Positions 41,083 through 50,845 are shown, numbered from the stretch's first letter. The stretch: DNA of 64,000 bases from Scandinavium sp036495715 (GCA_036495715.1 DASXML010000040.1:1-64000); one strand, 5' to 3'. The notes: generated from the sequence alone by a model not told the origin. Program-made: numbers and translations.

Positions 41083-43516
41083 TAACCTACGGCTTGAGGT
41101 TTTGCTGAAAGCGGTCGACCAGGCGACCCGACCGCTTAAATCCATTCAGACTGCGACAAAATCCCTGTCGGGTGAAATTCGTGAGTCTCAGAAGACGCTC
41201 CGAGACCTGAACGCTCAGGCGTCCAAAGTTGACGGTTTTCGCAAGGCAAGCGCGCAACTGGCGGTCACCAGTCAGTCACTTGAAAAAGCGAAGCGCGAAG
41301 CGGCAGAGCTGGCGGTACAGTTCCGCAATACTGCCAGCCCGACCCGCGCGCAGGCGCAGGCACTCGACGCGGCAAAGCGCTCTGCTGGCGAACTGCAAAC
41401 CAAATACAACAGCCTGAGAACGTCGGTTCATCGTCAGCGCACCGAACTGATGCAGGTCGGTATCAACACACGCACGCTTTCCGCCGATGAGCGTCGACTC
41501 AAAGCATCTTTAAGCGAGACGACGGCGCAACTTAACCGTCAGCGCGAAGCTCTGGCGCGGGTCAGTGCGCAGCAGGCGAAATTAAACCGGGTTAAAGAGC
41601 GCTATAAATCAGGTAAGGAACTGGCCGGTAATATGGCCGCAGCAGGTGCTGCCGGTGTTGGTATCGCCACGGCTGGAACAATGGTCGGGGTCAAATTACT
41701 GACGCCCGGTTATGACTTTGCGCAGAAAAACTCCGAGCTGCAGGCTGTGCTCGGAACTGATAAGCAATCACCTGAAATGCAGGCGCTACGCAAACAGGCG
41801 CGCCAACTCGGTGACAATACTGCAGCGTCTGCTGATGATGCGGCCAGTGCGCAAATTATTATCGCCAAAGGGGGCGGTGATGCCGCCGCGATTCAAGCGA
41901 CGACACCAGTCACGTTGAATATGGCACTTGCGAATCAGCGCACGATGGAAGAAAACGCCGCTTTACTGATGGGAATGCGCTCAGCCTTTCAGCTCTCCAA
42001 TGACAAGGTTTCACACATTGGCGACGTATTGTCGACGGTCATGAATAAGACCGCTGCCGACTTTGACGGCCTCAGTGATGCGATGACGTATGCCGCGCCG
42101 GTCGCAAAAAATGCCGGTGTCAGTATCGAGGAAACCGCCGCAATGGTGGGTGCGTTGCACGATGCCAAAATCACCGGCTCGATGGCGGGTACCGGAAGCC
42201 GCGCAGTGCTGAGTCGCCTACAGGCACCGACCGGCAAAGCATCGGATGCGCTCAAGGAACTGGGCGTCAAAACATCAGACAGCAAAGGCAATACGCGTCC
42301 GATATTCAGCATCCTGAAAGAAATGCAGGCCAGCTTTAAGCGCAACAATCTCGGCACCGGCCAGCAAGCCGAATACATGAAAACGATATTTGGCGAAGAA
42401 GCCAGTTCATCGGCTAACGTGCTGATGGCGGCAGCAGCCAGCGGTAAACTCGACCAGCTCACCGCCGCGCTAAAAACCTCCGACGGTAAAACTGAGGCGC
42501 TGGTCAAGGTGATGCAGGATAACCTCGGCGGCGACTTCAAAGAATTTCAGTCTGCTTATGAGGCGGTCGGTACCGATCTTTTTGACCAGCAAGAGGGCTC
42601 GCTACGTAAGCTCACGCAAACTGCGACGCAGTATGTGCTTAAGCTCGACGGCTGGATCCAGAAAAATAAAAGTCTGGCGACGACAATCGGCATCATTGCC
42701 GGTGGCGCCCTGGCGCTGATTGGCATCATCGGCGGCATTGGCCTCGTTGCGTGGCCGGTAGTGATGGGAATTAATGCCATTATCGCCGCCGCTGGTGTAT
42801 TGGGTACCGTCTTCACTGTCGCAGGTAGTGCCATTGTGGCCGCGCTCGGGGCGATTACCTGGCCGATTGTGGCAATCGGGGCGGCGTTCGTCGCTGTTGC
42901 GTTGCTTATACGTAAATATTGGGAGCCCATCAGCGCATTTTTCTCGGGGGTGATTGAGGGCATCATGAGTGCCTTTGCGCCGGTCGGGGAAATGTTCGCC
43001 CCGCTGGCTCCCATGTTTGACGGTCTCGGAGAGAAATTGCGCGGCGTCTGGCAGTGGTTCAAAGACCTGATTGCGCCAGTCAAGTCCACACAGGAAACGC
43101 TCGATAGCTGCAAAAATGTTGGCGTCATTTTTGGTCAGGCGCTGGCAGATGCCTTAATGGCACCGCTCAACGTTTTTAATAAGCTGCGCAGCGGCGTCGA
43201 CTGGCTGCTCGAAAAGCTCGGCATCATCAGCAAAGAATCGGACGTTCTCGACAAGACTGCCGCCAAAACCAACGCCGCCACGCAGGGCAATTCCTACATC
43301 CCGGCAACCAGTGCATATGGCGGTTATCAGGCTTACAAGCCCGTTACCGCACCGGCGGGACGCTCTTACATTGACCAGAGCAAAAGCGAATACAACATTA
43401 CGCTACCGGGTGGCGTTGCGCCGGGGCATCAACTCGACCGCCAGCTCCGTGACACGCTCGAACAGATTGAGCGTGATAAACGCGCGCGTCAGCGTGCCAG
43501 CATGACCCATGACTGA
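41075..43516 (+). CDS. T: Tail tape measure protein gpT
   Basis: An 813-residue protein (P2 gpT 815) that sets tail length. N-terminal coiled coils (about 10-185), a TP901-type core (about 215-430), then hydrophobic segments near 535-615 likely to enter the host membrane. No truncation or frameshift. Confidence 0.95.
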   Translation: MSNNLRLEVLLKAVDQATRPLKSIQTATKSLSGEIRESQKTLRDLNAQASKVDGFRKASAQLAVTSQSLEKAKREAAELAVQFRNTASPTRAQAQALDAAKRSAGELQTKYNSLRTSVHRQRTELMQVGINTRTLSADERRLKASLSETTAQLNRQREALARVSAQQAKLNRVKERYKSGKELAGNMAAAGAAGVGIATAGTMVGVKLLTPGYDFAQKNSELQAVLGTDKQSPEMQALRKQARQLGDNTAASADDAASAQIIIAKGGGDAAAIQATTPVTLNMALANQRTMEENAALLMGMRSAFQLSNDKVSHIGDVLSTVMNKTAADFDGLSDAMTYAAPVAKNAGVSIEETAAMVGALHDAKITGSMAGTGSRAVLSRLQAPTGKASDALKELGVKTSDSKGNTRPIFSILKEMQASFKRNNLGTGQQAEYMKTIFGEEASSSANVLMAAAASGKLDQLTAALKTSDGKTEALVKVMQDNLGGDFKEFQSAYEAVGTDLFDQQEGSLRKLTQTATQYVLKLDGWIQKNKSLATTIGIIAGGALALIGIIGGIGLVAWPVVMGINAIIAAAGVLGTVFTVAGSAIVAALGAITWPIVAIGAAFVAVALLIRKYWEPISAFFSGVIEGIMSAFAPVGEMFAPLAPMFDGLGEKLRGVWQWFKDLIAPVKSTQETLDSCKNVGVIFGQALADALMAPLNVFNKLRSGVDWLLEKLGIISKESDVLDKTAAKTNAATQGNSYIPATSAYGGYQAYKPVTAPAGRSYIDQSKSEYNITLPGGVAPGHQLDRQLRDTLEQIERDKRARQRASMTHD

Positions 43517-43530
43517 GAGAGGATAAAACG

Positions 43531-44016
43531 ATGATGCTTGCGCTAGGAATGTTTGTATTTGAACGCCGTACCCTGCCTTATCAGTCGATGCAGCATTCGA
43601 AGGATTACCGCTGGGCGTCTAATGACCGGGTCGGCAAGCCGCCTGCCTATCAGTTTCTCGGCGAGGGGGAAACCTCCCGCCAGCTTACCGGCACGCTTTA
43701 CCCTGCCATTACCGGCGGGCGCGTATCTTTGCAGACTGTCGAGCTAATGGCCGATGAGGGCAGGGCGTGGCCGCTGATTGAGGGTACCGGCAACATTCTC
43801 GGGATGTATATTGTCGACAAGGTATCGACTACAGACACCGAGTTTTTCAGCGACGGCGCAGCCAGGAAGATTGATTTCACGCTGTCGCTAAAGCGGGTCG
43901 ACGATTCCCTGACCTCAATGTTTGGCGACCTGAATAAACAGGCCAGTGAGCTTCTCGGCTCTGCCGGTAATCTGTCAGGGCAGTTGCAAAGTGCGCTCGG
44001 AGGGCTGACCGGATGA
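43531..44016 (+). CDS. U: Tail protein gpU
   Basis: A 161-residue protein (P2 gpU 159) that opens with MMLALGMFVFERRTLPYQSM. It overlaps D by 4 bp. Confidence 0.94.
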   Translation: MMLALGMFVFERRTLPYQSMQHSKDYRWASNDRVGKPPAYQFLGEGETSRQLTGTLYPAITGGRVSLQTVELMADEGRAWPLIEGTGNILGMYIVDKVSTTDTEFFSDGAARKIDFTLSLKRVDDSLTSMFGDLNKQASELLGSAGNLSGQLQSALGGLTG

Positions 44017-45182
44017 TAACAGGCATGACCATTGATGCCGGTGCCAGTCTCGCACCGGCATTTATGCTGACGCTGAACAGCCAGGACATTACCCGTAATT
44101 TTAGCGACCGGCTGATTTCACTCACCATGACCGACAATCGGGGTTTTGAGGCTGACCAGCTCGACATCGAGCTCGATGATACTGACGGAAAAGTCGAGCT
44201 ACCCCTGCGCGGGGCGGTGCTGACGTTGTGGCTTGGCTGGCAGGGCTCGGCGCTGATGGGTAAGGGCGATTTCACGGTCGATGAGATTGAGCACCGGGGC
44301 GCACCTGATACCCTGACTATCCGGGCTCGCAGTGCTGACTTTCGCGGTACGCTCAATTCCCGGCGTGAAGAATCGTGGCACGACACCACGCTCGACGAAC
44401 TGGTCAGCACTATTGCGAAGCGCAACAAACTGACGGCCAGCGTCGCGGATGTACTGAAAAAAATCCCGGTACCGCACATCGACCAGTCGCAGGAATCCGA
44501 CGCGGTATTTCTGAACCGGCTGGCTGACCGTAACGGGGCGGCGGTTTCCGTGAAAGCGGGGAAACTGCTGTTTCTGAAAGCGGGGAGTGCGACGACGGTC
44601 AGCGGTAAGCCCGTTCCGCAAATGACGCTGACCCGTAGTGACGGCGACCGTCATCAGTTTGCTATCGCTGACCGTGGGGCTTATACCGGCGTAACCGCTA
44701 AATGGTTACACACCAAAGACCCGAAGCCGCAAAAACAGAAAGTGACGCTGAAACGCCAGCCAAAAGAGAAGCACCTGCGCGCACTTGAGCACCCGAAAGC
44801 AAAGCCGGTCAGCAAAAAAGCAAAGGCTAAAAAAGAGCAGGAATCTCGCGAGGGTGAGTATATGGCCGGTGACGCTGATAACGTGCTGGCACTGACAACG
44901 GTCTACGCTTCAAAGGCGCAGGCGATGCGCGCCGCTCAGGCTAAGTGGGATAAACTGCAGCGAGGCGTTGCGGAGTTTTCAATTACGCTGGCGCTCGGTC
45001 GTGCAGATTTATTCCCTGAAACGCCGGTGCAGGTATCAGGCTTTAAGCGCGTCATAGACGAGCAGTCATGGTTAATCAGCAAGGTAACCCACAATCTCAA
45101 CAATAGCGGCTTCACGACGAGCTTAGAGTTTGAGGTTAAGTTATCTGATGTTGAGTACAGTTCAGAAGATGATAGCGAATAA
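44013..45182 (+). CDS. D: Tail/baseplate hub protein gpD
   Basis: A 389-residue hub protein (P2 gpD 387), gp27-like, forming the central baseplate with V. A Lys-rich linker lies near residues 232-285. Last gene of the late tail operon before ogr. Confidence 0.94.
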   Translation: MITGMTIDAGASLAPAFMLTLNSQDITRNFSDRLISLTMTDNRGFEADQLDIELDDTDGKVELPLRGAVLTLWLGWQGSALMGKGDFTVDEIEHRGAPDTLTIRARSADFRGTLNSRREESWHDTTLDELVSTIAKRNKLTASVADVLKKIPVPHIDQSQESDAVFLNRLADRNGAAVSVKAGKLLFLKAGSATTVSGKPVPQMTLTRSDGDRHQFAIADRGAYTGVTAKWLHTKDPKPQKQKVTLKRQPKEKHLRALEHPKAKPVSKKAKAKKEQESREGEYMAGDADNVLALTTVYASKAQAMRAAQAKWDKLQRGVAEFSITLALGRADLFPETPVQVSGFKRVIDEQSWLISKVTHNLNNSGFTTSLEFEVKLSDVEYSSEDDSE

Positions 45183-45248
45183 AAGTATTCACAAAATGTG
45201 AATTGATGATTATCATTGATTCACTATTTGAGAATAAAAAGGTGTGTT

Positions 45249-45467
45249 ATGTTTCATTGCCCAAAGTGTCATCATGCCGCACATGCCCGTACAAGCCGCT
45301 ATTTAACCGAGAACACGAAAGAGCGTTACCACCAGTGCCAGAACATTAACTGCAGTTGCACGTTCATGACGATGGAAACGGTAGAGCGCTTTATTGTTAC
45401 TCCGGGGGCAATCAATCCGGCACCACCTCACCCTACGATAAATGGTCAGCGCCCATTGTGGCTCTGA
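45249..45467 (+). CDS. ogr: Late-gene activator Ogr/Delta, zinc finger
   Basis: A 72-residue activator, the P2 Ogr length. Zinc site CPKC near residues 4-7 and CQNINCSC near 30-37. It recruits RNA polymerase to the phage late promoters. ATG 45249 follows AAGGTG. Confidence 0.93.
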   Translation: MFHCPKCHHAAHARTSRYLTENTKERYHQCQNINCSCTFMTMETVERFIVTPGAINPAPPHPTINGQRPLWL

Positions 45468-45484
45468 AATATTTCCTCAAAATG

Positions 45485-45507
45485 CCCGCCGCGAGCGGGT
45501 TTTTTTA
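45485..45507 (+). terminator. Terminator of ogr
   Basis: CCCGC-CGCGA-GCGGG plus eight T, 17 bp after the ogr stop. Confidence 0.9.
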
Positions 45508-45572
45508 TGCCTTCTGTAAAATGGCGGCAAAAAATCCACCGCCATTTTATCGCCACTCAAAAAATAGATAAC

Positions 45573-45597
45573 AAAAAGGCCACTCGCGAGAGTGGCC
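45573..45597 (-). terminator. Terminator for tRNA-Ile2, phage-borne copy
   Basis: On the minus strand GGCCACTCTCGCGAGTGGCC is followed by five T. It lies 28 bp past the tRNA 3' end. Because it sits inside the prophage and nearly matches the copy at 14161-14185, the phage appears to supply a replacement terminator along with the tRNA end. Confidence 0.82.
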
Positions 45598-45623
45598 TAA
45601 GTGCATGTATTTACTACTTAAAC

Positions 45624-45670
45624 TTGGTGGCCCCTGTTGGGTTTGAACCAACGACCAAGCGATTATGAGT
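45624..45670. repeat. attR core of the prophage
   Basis: 47 bp identical to 14212-14258, forming the 3' part of the intact tRNA-Ile2 gene. Crossover could have occurred anywhere within the identity. Confidence 0.95.
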
Positions 45671-45700
45671 CGCCTGCTCTAACCACTGAGCTAAGGGGCC
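45625..45700 (-). tRNA. ileX: tRNA-Ile2, anticodon CAU (ileX)
   Basis: 76 nt on the minus strand, starting GGCCCCTTAGCTCAGTGGTTA with anticodon loop around CTCATAA and an encoded 3' CCA. A CAU anticodon with this body and this locus (next to mug) is the minor isoleucine tRNA whose C34 is changed to lysidine by TilS to read AUA. Base pairing of the T arm is kept (GTTGG...CCAAC). The gene is complete, its 3' half being contributed by the phage attachment site. Confidence 0.92.
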
Positions 45701-45710
45701 GTGGCGGGGA

Positions 45711-45716
45711 ATTATA
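45711..45716 (-). promoter_or_regulatory. -10 box of the ileX promoter
   Basis: TATAAT on the minus strand, followed by the GC-rich discriminator CCCCGCC before the tRNA 5' end. This is typical of stringently controlled stable-RNA promoters. The -35 element is weak. Confidence 0.7.
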
Positions 45717-45826
45717 ATGGAACTCCTTGAGGCAATCCAGTAAATGCGCTGCGGGTGCTGTTTTTATAAACAATGGGGAATCAATCCCTTATACTTTCAG
45801 CACGATTCATTTAGCCGAGTAACGTA

Positions 45827-46333
45827 ATGGTCAGCGATATTCTTAAACCAGGGCTGCGTGTGGTGTTCTGCGGCATCAATCCGGGGAAGTCATCCGCGTA
45901 TCTGGGATTGCCTTTTGCGCATCCGGCCAACCGCTTCTGGAAGGTTCTGCATTTATCCGGGTTTACTGACAGACAGCTCAAACCAGAAGAGGCTCAGCAG
46001 ATGCTTGATTACGGCTGTGGCGTGACCAAGTTGGTTGAGAGGCCAACAGTTCAGGCGAACGAAGTGGCGCTACACGAACTGCGTGAAGGCGGAAGAGGAC
46101 TTATCACTAAAATGCAGGATTATCAGCCAAGAGCGCTGGCGATATTAGGTAAGCAAGCGTTTGAGCAGGCGTTTAGTCAGCGTGGTGCGAAATGGGGTAA
46201 GCAGGGCATTACGGTTGGGGACACAGAAGTGTGGATCTTGCCAAACCCGAGCGGATTAAGCCGCATTACGCTGGATAAACTGGTTGAGGCGTATCGCGAG
46301 TTGGATCAGGCGTTGGTGGCGAAAGGGCGCTGA
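45827..46333 (+). CDS. mug: G/U mismatch-specific DNA glycosylase Mug
   Basis: A 168-residue cytoplasmic repair enzyme (E. coli Mug 168) that removes uracil and ethenocytosine opposite G. Motif 1 GINPGKSSA (about 17-25) holds the catalytic Asn; motif 2 NPSGLSR is near 144-150. Transcribed away from ileX and convergent with rpoD, with which it shares the terminator. Confidence 0.95.
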   Translation: MVSDILKPGLRVVFCGINPGKSSAYLGLPFAHPANRFWKVLHLSGFTDRQLKPEEAQQMLDYGCGVTKLVERPTVQANEVALHELREGGRGLITKMQDYQPRALAILGKQAFEQAFSQRGAKWGKQGITVGDTEVWILPNPSGLSRITLDKLVEAYRELDQALVAKGR

Positions 46334-46384
46334 CTCAGCAAGAATTTCCTGCTATTGATTCAGCCCCAAGTCACTGAAATAAAA

Positions 46385-46405
46385 AAGGCTCCCGTCGGGA
46401 GCCTT
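46385..46405. terminator. Terminator between mug and rpoD
   Basis: AAGGCTCCC-GTC-GGGAGCCTT with an A-run on the plus-strand left side (T-run for minus-strand rpoD transcripts). It probably ends both convergent units. Confidence 0.88.
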
Positions 46406-46423
46406 CTGCTTTATGCGTGACGA

Positions 46424-48262
46424 TTAATCGTCGAGGAAGCTACGCAGTACTTCAGAACGGCTTGGGTGGCGCAGTTTGCGCAGAGCCTTCGCTTCAATCT
46501 GACGAATACGTTCACGGGTAACGTCGAACTGTTTACCCACTTCTTCCAGCGTGTGGTCGGTATTCATGTCGATACCGAAACGCATACGCAGGACTTTCGC
46601 TTCACGCGCGGTCAGACCCGCCAGCACATCGTGCGTTGCCGCACGCAGGCTTTCGGTTGTCGCAGAATCCAGCGGCAGTTCGAGGGTGGTATCCTCGATG
46701 AAATCACCCAGATGCGAATCTTCATCGTCGCCGATTGGCGTTTCCATGGAGATAGGTTCTTTGGCAATTTTCAGCACTTTACGGATTTTGTCTTCCGGCA
46801 TCAGCATGCGTTCAGCCAGTTCTTCCGGCGTTGGCTCACGGCCCATCTCTTGCAGCATCTGGCGGGAGATACGGTTGAGTTTGTTGATCGTCTCAATCAT
46901 ATGCACCGGAATACGGATGGTGCGCGCCTGATCCGCGATAGAGCGGGTGATCGCCTGACGGATCCACCAGGTTGCATAGGTGGAGAACTTGTAACCGCGA
47001 CGGTATTCAAACTTATCAACCGCTTTCATCAGGCCGATGTTGCCTTCCTGAATCAAGTCGAGGAACTGCAGACCACGGTTGGTGTATTTCTTCGCGATAG
47101 AAATAACCAGACGTAAGTTTGCTTCCACCATCTCTTTCTTCGCACGGCGGGCTTTCGCTTCACCGATGGACATGCGACGGTTGATGTCTTTTACCTGCTC
47201 GATGGTCAGGCCGGTTTCTTCTTCGATCTGTTGCAGTTTCTGCAGGCCGCGCTGGACGTCGTCTTTCACGTCGTTCAGTTTTTCGGACCACGGCTTGTTC
47301 ATCGCAACAGCGGCGTTGAACCAGGTTTCGCTGGTTTCGTTGCCGGTGAAGAGGGTGATGAAGTTTTTCTTCGGCATTTTGCACTGCTCAACGCACAGCT
47401 TCATGATGATACGTTCTTGAGTACGAACGCGTTCCATCATGGTACGCATGCTGTTGACCAGATAATCGAACTGTTTTGGCACCAGGCGGAACTGTTTGAA
47501 TACATCAGACAGTTTCTGAATCTCTTCCTTGGACGCAGCGTGGCTACGGCCTTTGGCTTTGATGGTGTCACGCGCCAGTTCGTACTGGGTGCGCAGTTCG
47601 CCGAATTTTTCACGCGCCAGCTCAGGATCGATGCTGTTGTCGTCTTCTTCCTCTTCTTCTTCCTCTTCCTCTTCTTCGTCGTCATCCCGCTCTTCCTGAG
47701 AGAGCTCTGAACCGACGTGGGTCGCGGTTGGCGCCACGTCTTCTTCAGCGTTAGGATCGACGAAGCCGGTGATAAGGTCGGACAGACGCGCTTCTGCTGC
47801 TTCAACGCGATCGTACTGTTCAAGCAGATAGGTGATCGCTTCCGGGTATTCCGCAACGGAACACTGTACCTGGTTGATGCCGTCTTCAATACGCTTAGCG
47901 ATGTCGATTTCGCCTTCGCGGGTCAGCAATTCAACGGTGCCCATTTCGCGCATGTACATACGCACCGGATCGGTGGTACGTCCGATTTCAGACTCTACGC
48001 TGGACAGTACCTGCGCGGCAGCTTCTTCCGCGTCTTCGTCGGTATTGTTCGAGTTTTCAGCCAGCAGGAGATCATCGGCATCCGGTGCTTCTTCCATCAC
48101 CTGAATGCCCATGTCATTGATCATTTGGATGATGTCTTCGATCTGGTCGGAATCGACGATATCTTCCGGCAGATGGTCATTGACCTCGGCATAGGTCAGA
48201 TAGCCTTGCTCCTTGCCCTTGGTAACAAGAAGTTTAAGCTGTGACTGCGGGTTTTGCTCCAT
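46424..48262 (-). CDS. rpoD: RNA polymerase primary sigma factor RpoD (sigma 70)
   Basis: A 612-residue housekeeping sigma factor (613 in E. coli). Region 1.1 at the N-terminus, the acidic stretch DDDEEEEEEEEEEEDD near 193-208, region 2 with the -10 binding helix (YKFSTYATWWIRQAITRSI), and region 4.2 HTH (TLEEVGKQFDVTRERIRQIEAKALRKLR). Last gene of rpsU-dnaG-rpoD. Confidence 0.98.
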   Translation of the reverse strand: MEQNPQSQLKLLVTKGKEQGYLTYAEVNDHLPEDIVDSDQIEDIIQMINDMGIQVMEEAPDADDLLLAENSNNTDEDAEEAAAQVLSSVESEIGRTTDPVRMYMREMGTVELLTREGEIDIAKRIEDGINQVQCSVAEYPEAITYLLEQYDRVEAAEARLSDLITGFVDPNAEEDVAPTATHVGSELSQEERDDDEEEEEEEEEEEDDNSIDPELAREKFGELRTQYELARDTIKAKGRSHAASKEEIQKLSDVFKQFRLVPKQFDYLVNSMRTMMERVRTQERIIMKLCVEQCKMPKKNFITLFTGNETSETWFNAAVAMNKPWSEKLNDVKDDVQRGLQKLQQIEEETGLTIEQVKDINRRMSIGEAKARRAKKEMVEANLRLVISIAKKYTNRGLQFLDLIQEGNIGLMKAVDKFEYRRGYKFSTYATWWIRQAITRSIADQARTIRIPVHMIETINKLNRISRQMLQEMGREPTPEELAERMLMPEDKIRKVLKIAKEPISMETPIGDDEDSHLGDFIEDTTLELPLDSATTESLRAATHDVLAGLTAREAKVLRMRFGIDMNTDHTLEEVGKQFDVTRERIRQIEAKALRKLRHPSRSEVLRSFLDD

Positions 48263-48417
48263 AAGACGGTATCCACACTTAATTCATTGATTGGTGTCGG
48301 TCGGCGATAACAAGTTACCGACTTTTAAAGCGAGGGCCTGCTTATATTATTGCCGCTGCGCCTCGGTGCGGCCTTCGGGATCGTCCCGATTGATATTCGG
48401 CACTTAAGCCGTTGAAT
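48263..48417. other. dnaG–rpoD intercistronic region
   Basis: 155 bp containing a GC-rich imperfect hairpin (about 48347-48390). In E. coli the dnaG-rpoD junction is a site of RNA processing and extra rpoD promoters; none can be proven from sequence. Confidence 0.5.
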
Positions 48418-50163
48418 TCATTTTTTTGCCAGTTCCTGGTTCAGTGTCCAGAGCTCCCGGCGTTCTTCACTGCTTAACCCATGTGTGCGGTCTCGAGCTA
48501 TCAACTCTTCTTGCCGCAGGACGAGCAGTGAATCAAACATATGGTTTAACGAGTCGGTGAACGTTTTCTCAGCAATTTCCCTATCTGCTATATCGTCCCA
48601 CATCGACAGTTTTTCAAGGGTAGCGACTTCATTTGTGTCGCGATACTGTTCCAGCAGTTGGCCGGTGGTGAGTCCTGGCTGTGACAAACAAGTGTTGACC
48701 AGTTCAGAAAATAAGCCAAGTCCGGGCAGTTTTTTCGGATCAAGCCCGGTTAACGGTGGCACCAGAGCGGCAAGCTCAGGGTTTTGCACCAGTAATCCTA
48801 TCAGTATACGCATGGTTGTGCGTTTTAGCTGAGGAGTGGGGCGAACAGCGCCACTTTCTGCCTGTTTGGGTATTAAACGCTCAAGCTGGGCATCTTCCAG
48901 AATCCCCAGTTTTTTACCCAACTCCTGGCGCAAATAAATGCGCAATGTTTCACCCGGCACTTGTGTTATCAGTGGCAGCGCCAGCGTACTGAGCTGTGCG
49001 CGCCCGTCCGGGGTACTCAAATCGACCTGCGGCATCAGGCTGTTAAACAAAAACGTGGAGAGCGGCTGAGCCTGCTCCATCCGCGCTTCGAACGCCGCTT
49101 TACCCTCTTTACGCACCAGCGTATCCGGGTCTTCGCCATCAGGCAGAAACATAAAGCGTAACTGACGACCGTCGGTCATATACGGCAGTGCTGTTTCCAG
49201 CGCGCGCCATGCGGCATCGCGGCCTGCACGGTCGCCGTCGTAACAGCAGATCACGTTCTTCGTCGCCCTGAACAGCAGCTGAATGTGATCGGCGGTGGTG
49301 GAGGTGCCCAACGACGCAACCGCATAATTAATGTCGTATTGCGCCAACGCGACCACGTCCATATAGCCTTCGACCACTAACAGGCGCTGCGGTTCAGCTT
49401 CGGTTTGTTGCGCTTCATAAAGGCCATACAGTTGACGGCCTTTATGGAAAATATCGGTTTCCGGGGAGTTAAGGTATTTCGGCAGGGCATCGCCCAGCAC
49501 ACGACCACCAAAACCAATGACCCGGCCACGTTTATCGCGGATTGGGAACATTACCCGCTCGCGAAAACGATCGTAACTGCGTCCTTTATCATTCGTTACC
49601 AGCATGCCCGCGTCGGTTAGCGACTGCTTATCTTCACGGTTATTGCCGAAACGCTTTAAGACGTTATCCCAACCGGGCGGCGCATAGCCAATCGCAAATC
49701 GCGTGATGACTTCGCTGCTTAAACCGCGCTTCGTCAGATACTGGCGCGCAGGTTCGGCGGTAGAGTGATTCAAGGATTGCTGATAAAACGTGCTCAGACC
49801 TTCCATTAACTGATAGAGACTTTGCCGCTGATGGCGTTCTATCTGGGTCGGGCCAGAGCCTGCTTCGTACGGGACTTCAAGGTTATGCATGGCCGCCAGT
49901 TCTTCGACGGTTTCCACGAACTCGAGCTTGTCGTAGTTCATCAGAAAGTCGACGGCGTTTCCATGCGCACCGCAGCCAAAACAGTGGTAAAACTGTTTCT
50001 CACCGTTGACGGTGAACGAAGGCGTTTTTTCGTTATGGAAGGGACAACACGCGTGAAAATTTTTGCCCTGTTTTTTCAGCTTTACCCGCGCATCGATTAA
50101 ATCGACGATGTCGGTTCTCGCTAACAGGTCATTGATAAAGACACGTGGGATACGTCCGGCCAT
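48418..50163 (-). CDS. dnaG: DNA primase DnaG
   Basis: A 581-residue primase, the E. coli length. CHC2 zinc-binding domain (CCPFHNEK near 39-46, HCFGCGAHG near 60-68), TOPRIM catalytic core (LLVVEGYMDV near 265 and YDGDRAGRDA near 308), and C-terminal DnaB-binding helices. Middle gene of the operon. Confidence 0.98.
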   Translation of the reverse strand: MAGRIPRVFINDLLARTDIVDLIDARVKLKKQGKNFHACCPFHNEKTPSFTVNGEKQFYHCFGCGAHGNAVDFLMNYDKLEFVETVEELAAMHNLEVPYEAGSGPTQIERHQRQSLYQLMEGLSTFYQQSLNHSTAEPARQYLTKRGLSSEVITRFAIGYAPPGWDNVLKRFGNNREDKQSLTDAGMLVTNDKGRSYDRFRERVMFPIRDKRGRVIGFGGRVLGDALPKYLNSPETDIFHKGRQLYGLYEAQQTEAEPQRLLVVEGYMDVVALAQYDINYAVASLGTSTTADHIQLLFRATKNVICCYDGDRAGRDAAWRALETALPYMTDGRQLRFMFLPDGEDPDTLVRKEGKAAFEARMEQAQPLSTFLFNSLMPQVDLSTPDGRAQLSTLALPLITQVPGETLRIYLRQELGKKLGILEDAQLERLIPKQAESGAVRPTPQLKRTTMRILIGLLVQNPELAALVPPLTGLDPKKLPGLGLFSELVNTCLSQPGLTTGQLLEQYRDTNEVATLEKLSMWDDIADREIAEKTFTDSLNHMFDSLLVLRQEELIARDRTHGLSSEERRELWTLNQELAKK

Positions 50164-50178
50164 AAGCCCCGCAATTTC

Positions 50179-50303
50179 ATACGCGTCATCCTTCAGGTTG
50201 TCTCAGCGTTGGCTGCATTCATTCACCCCGATCACTTACTGAAGTAAGCTCCTGCGGATTCACTCATTTGCCGCCTTGATACAATCTGAATGCTAAAGCG
50301 TAT
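50179..50303. repeat. ERIC element
   Basis: 125 bp with the core words CACTTACTGAAGTAAGCTCC and GGATTCACTCATTTGCCGCC; the ends are imperfect inverted repeats (atacgcgtcatcc / aaagcgtat). It matches the 127-bp enterobacterial repetitive intergenic consensus as remembered. It lies between dnaG and rpsU, inside the operon, so it is transcribed. Confidence 0.85.
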
Positions 50304-50320
50304 GCGAATGTATAAACGAA

Positions 50321-50355
50321 AATAAGCCGCGCATTCCTTTCGGAAGCACGGCCTT
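50321..50355 (-). terminator. Internal terminator between rpsU and dnaG (T1)
   Basis: On the minus strand AAGGCCGTGCTTCC-GAAA-GGAATGCGCGGCTT is followed by ATTTTCG. E. coli has a partial terminator (T1) at this place that lowers dnaG and rpoD expression relative to rpsU. Confidence 0.8.
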
Positions 50356-50401
50356 TACAGCTTGAACTCAGTCTGGATTGAGAGCGTGCGCTCTCAACAG
50401 A

Positions 50402-50656
<255 letters not shown>

Positions 50657-50845
50657 TCAACGCCAGCTTATTTCAAAATGGTGCGGAATTTTACTGCAAC
50701 TACCGCTGCTTTGTAAAGCACCAATGCCGTTTTTGAACGGGACTTTTGTAAGGGGGACAAGTATACACGAACTCACCCCTCAGGGTATACATCGACCCGC
50801 ATTCGCCCTACACTGCGCGGTATTGAAAAGAGGTAAAAACGAACC

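Larger units (their letters stand above)
14212..45670. mobile_element. Complete P2/186-family prophage in ileX
   Basis: About 31.4 kb between 47-bp direct repeats. Gene order from attL: cargo nuclease, int, CI, cox, cII, fil, small early genes, A, tum, cargo, cos, Q P O N M L X, holin, K, lysB, lysC, R, S, cargo, V W J I H G FI FII E E' T U D, ogr. The repressor type, Tum and the 19-base cos sequence match phage 186 more than P2. All structural frames are open and near P2 lengths, apart from a short fibre gene, so the element is probably inducible. Integration regenerates a full tRNA at the right end. Confidence 0.97.

Noticed and set aside
42556..43128. 190-codon minus-strand frame inside gene T
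   Set aside because: Shadow of the tape measure gene; no support.
46466..47116. 216-codon plus-strand frame opposite rpoD
   Set aside because: Shadow of rpoD, which is fully conserved.
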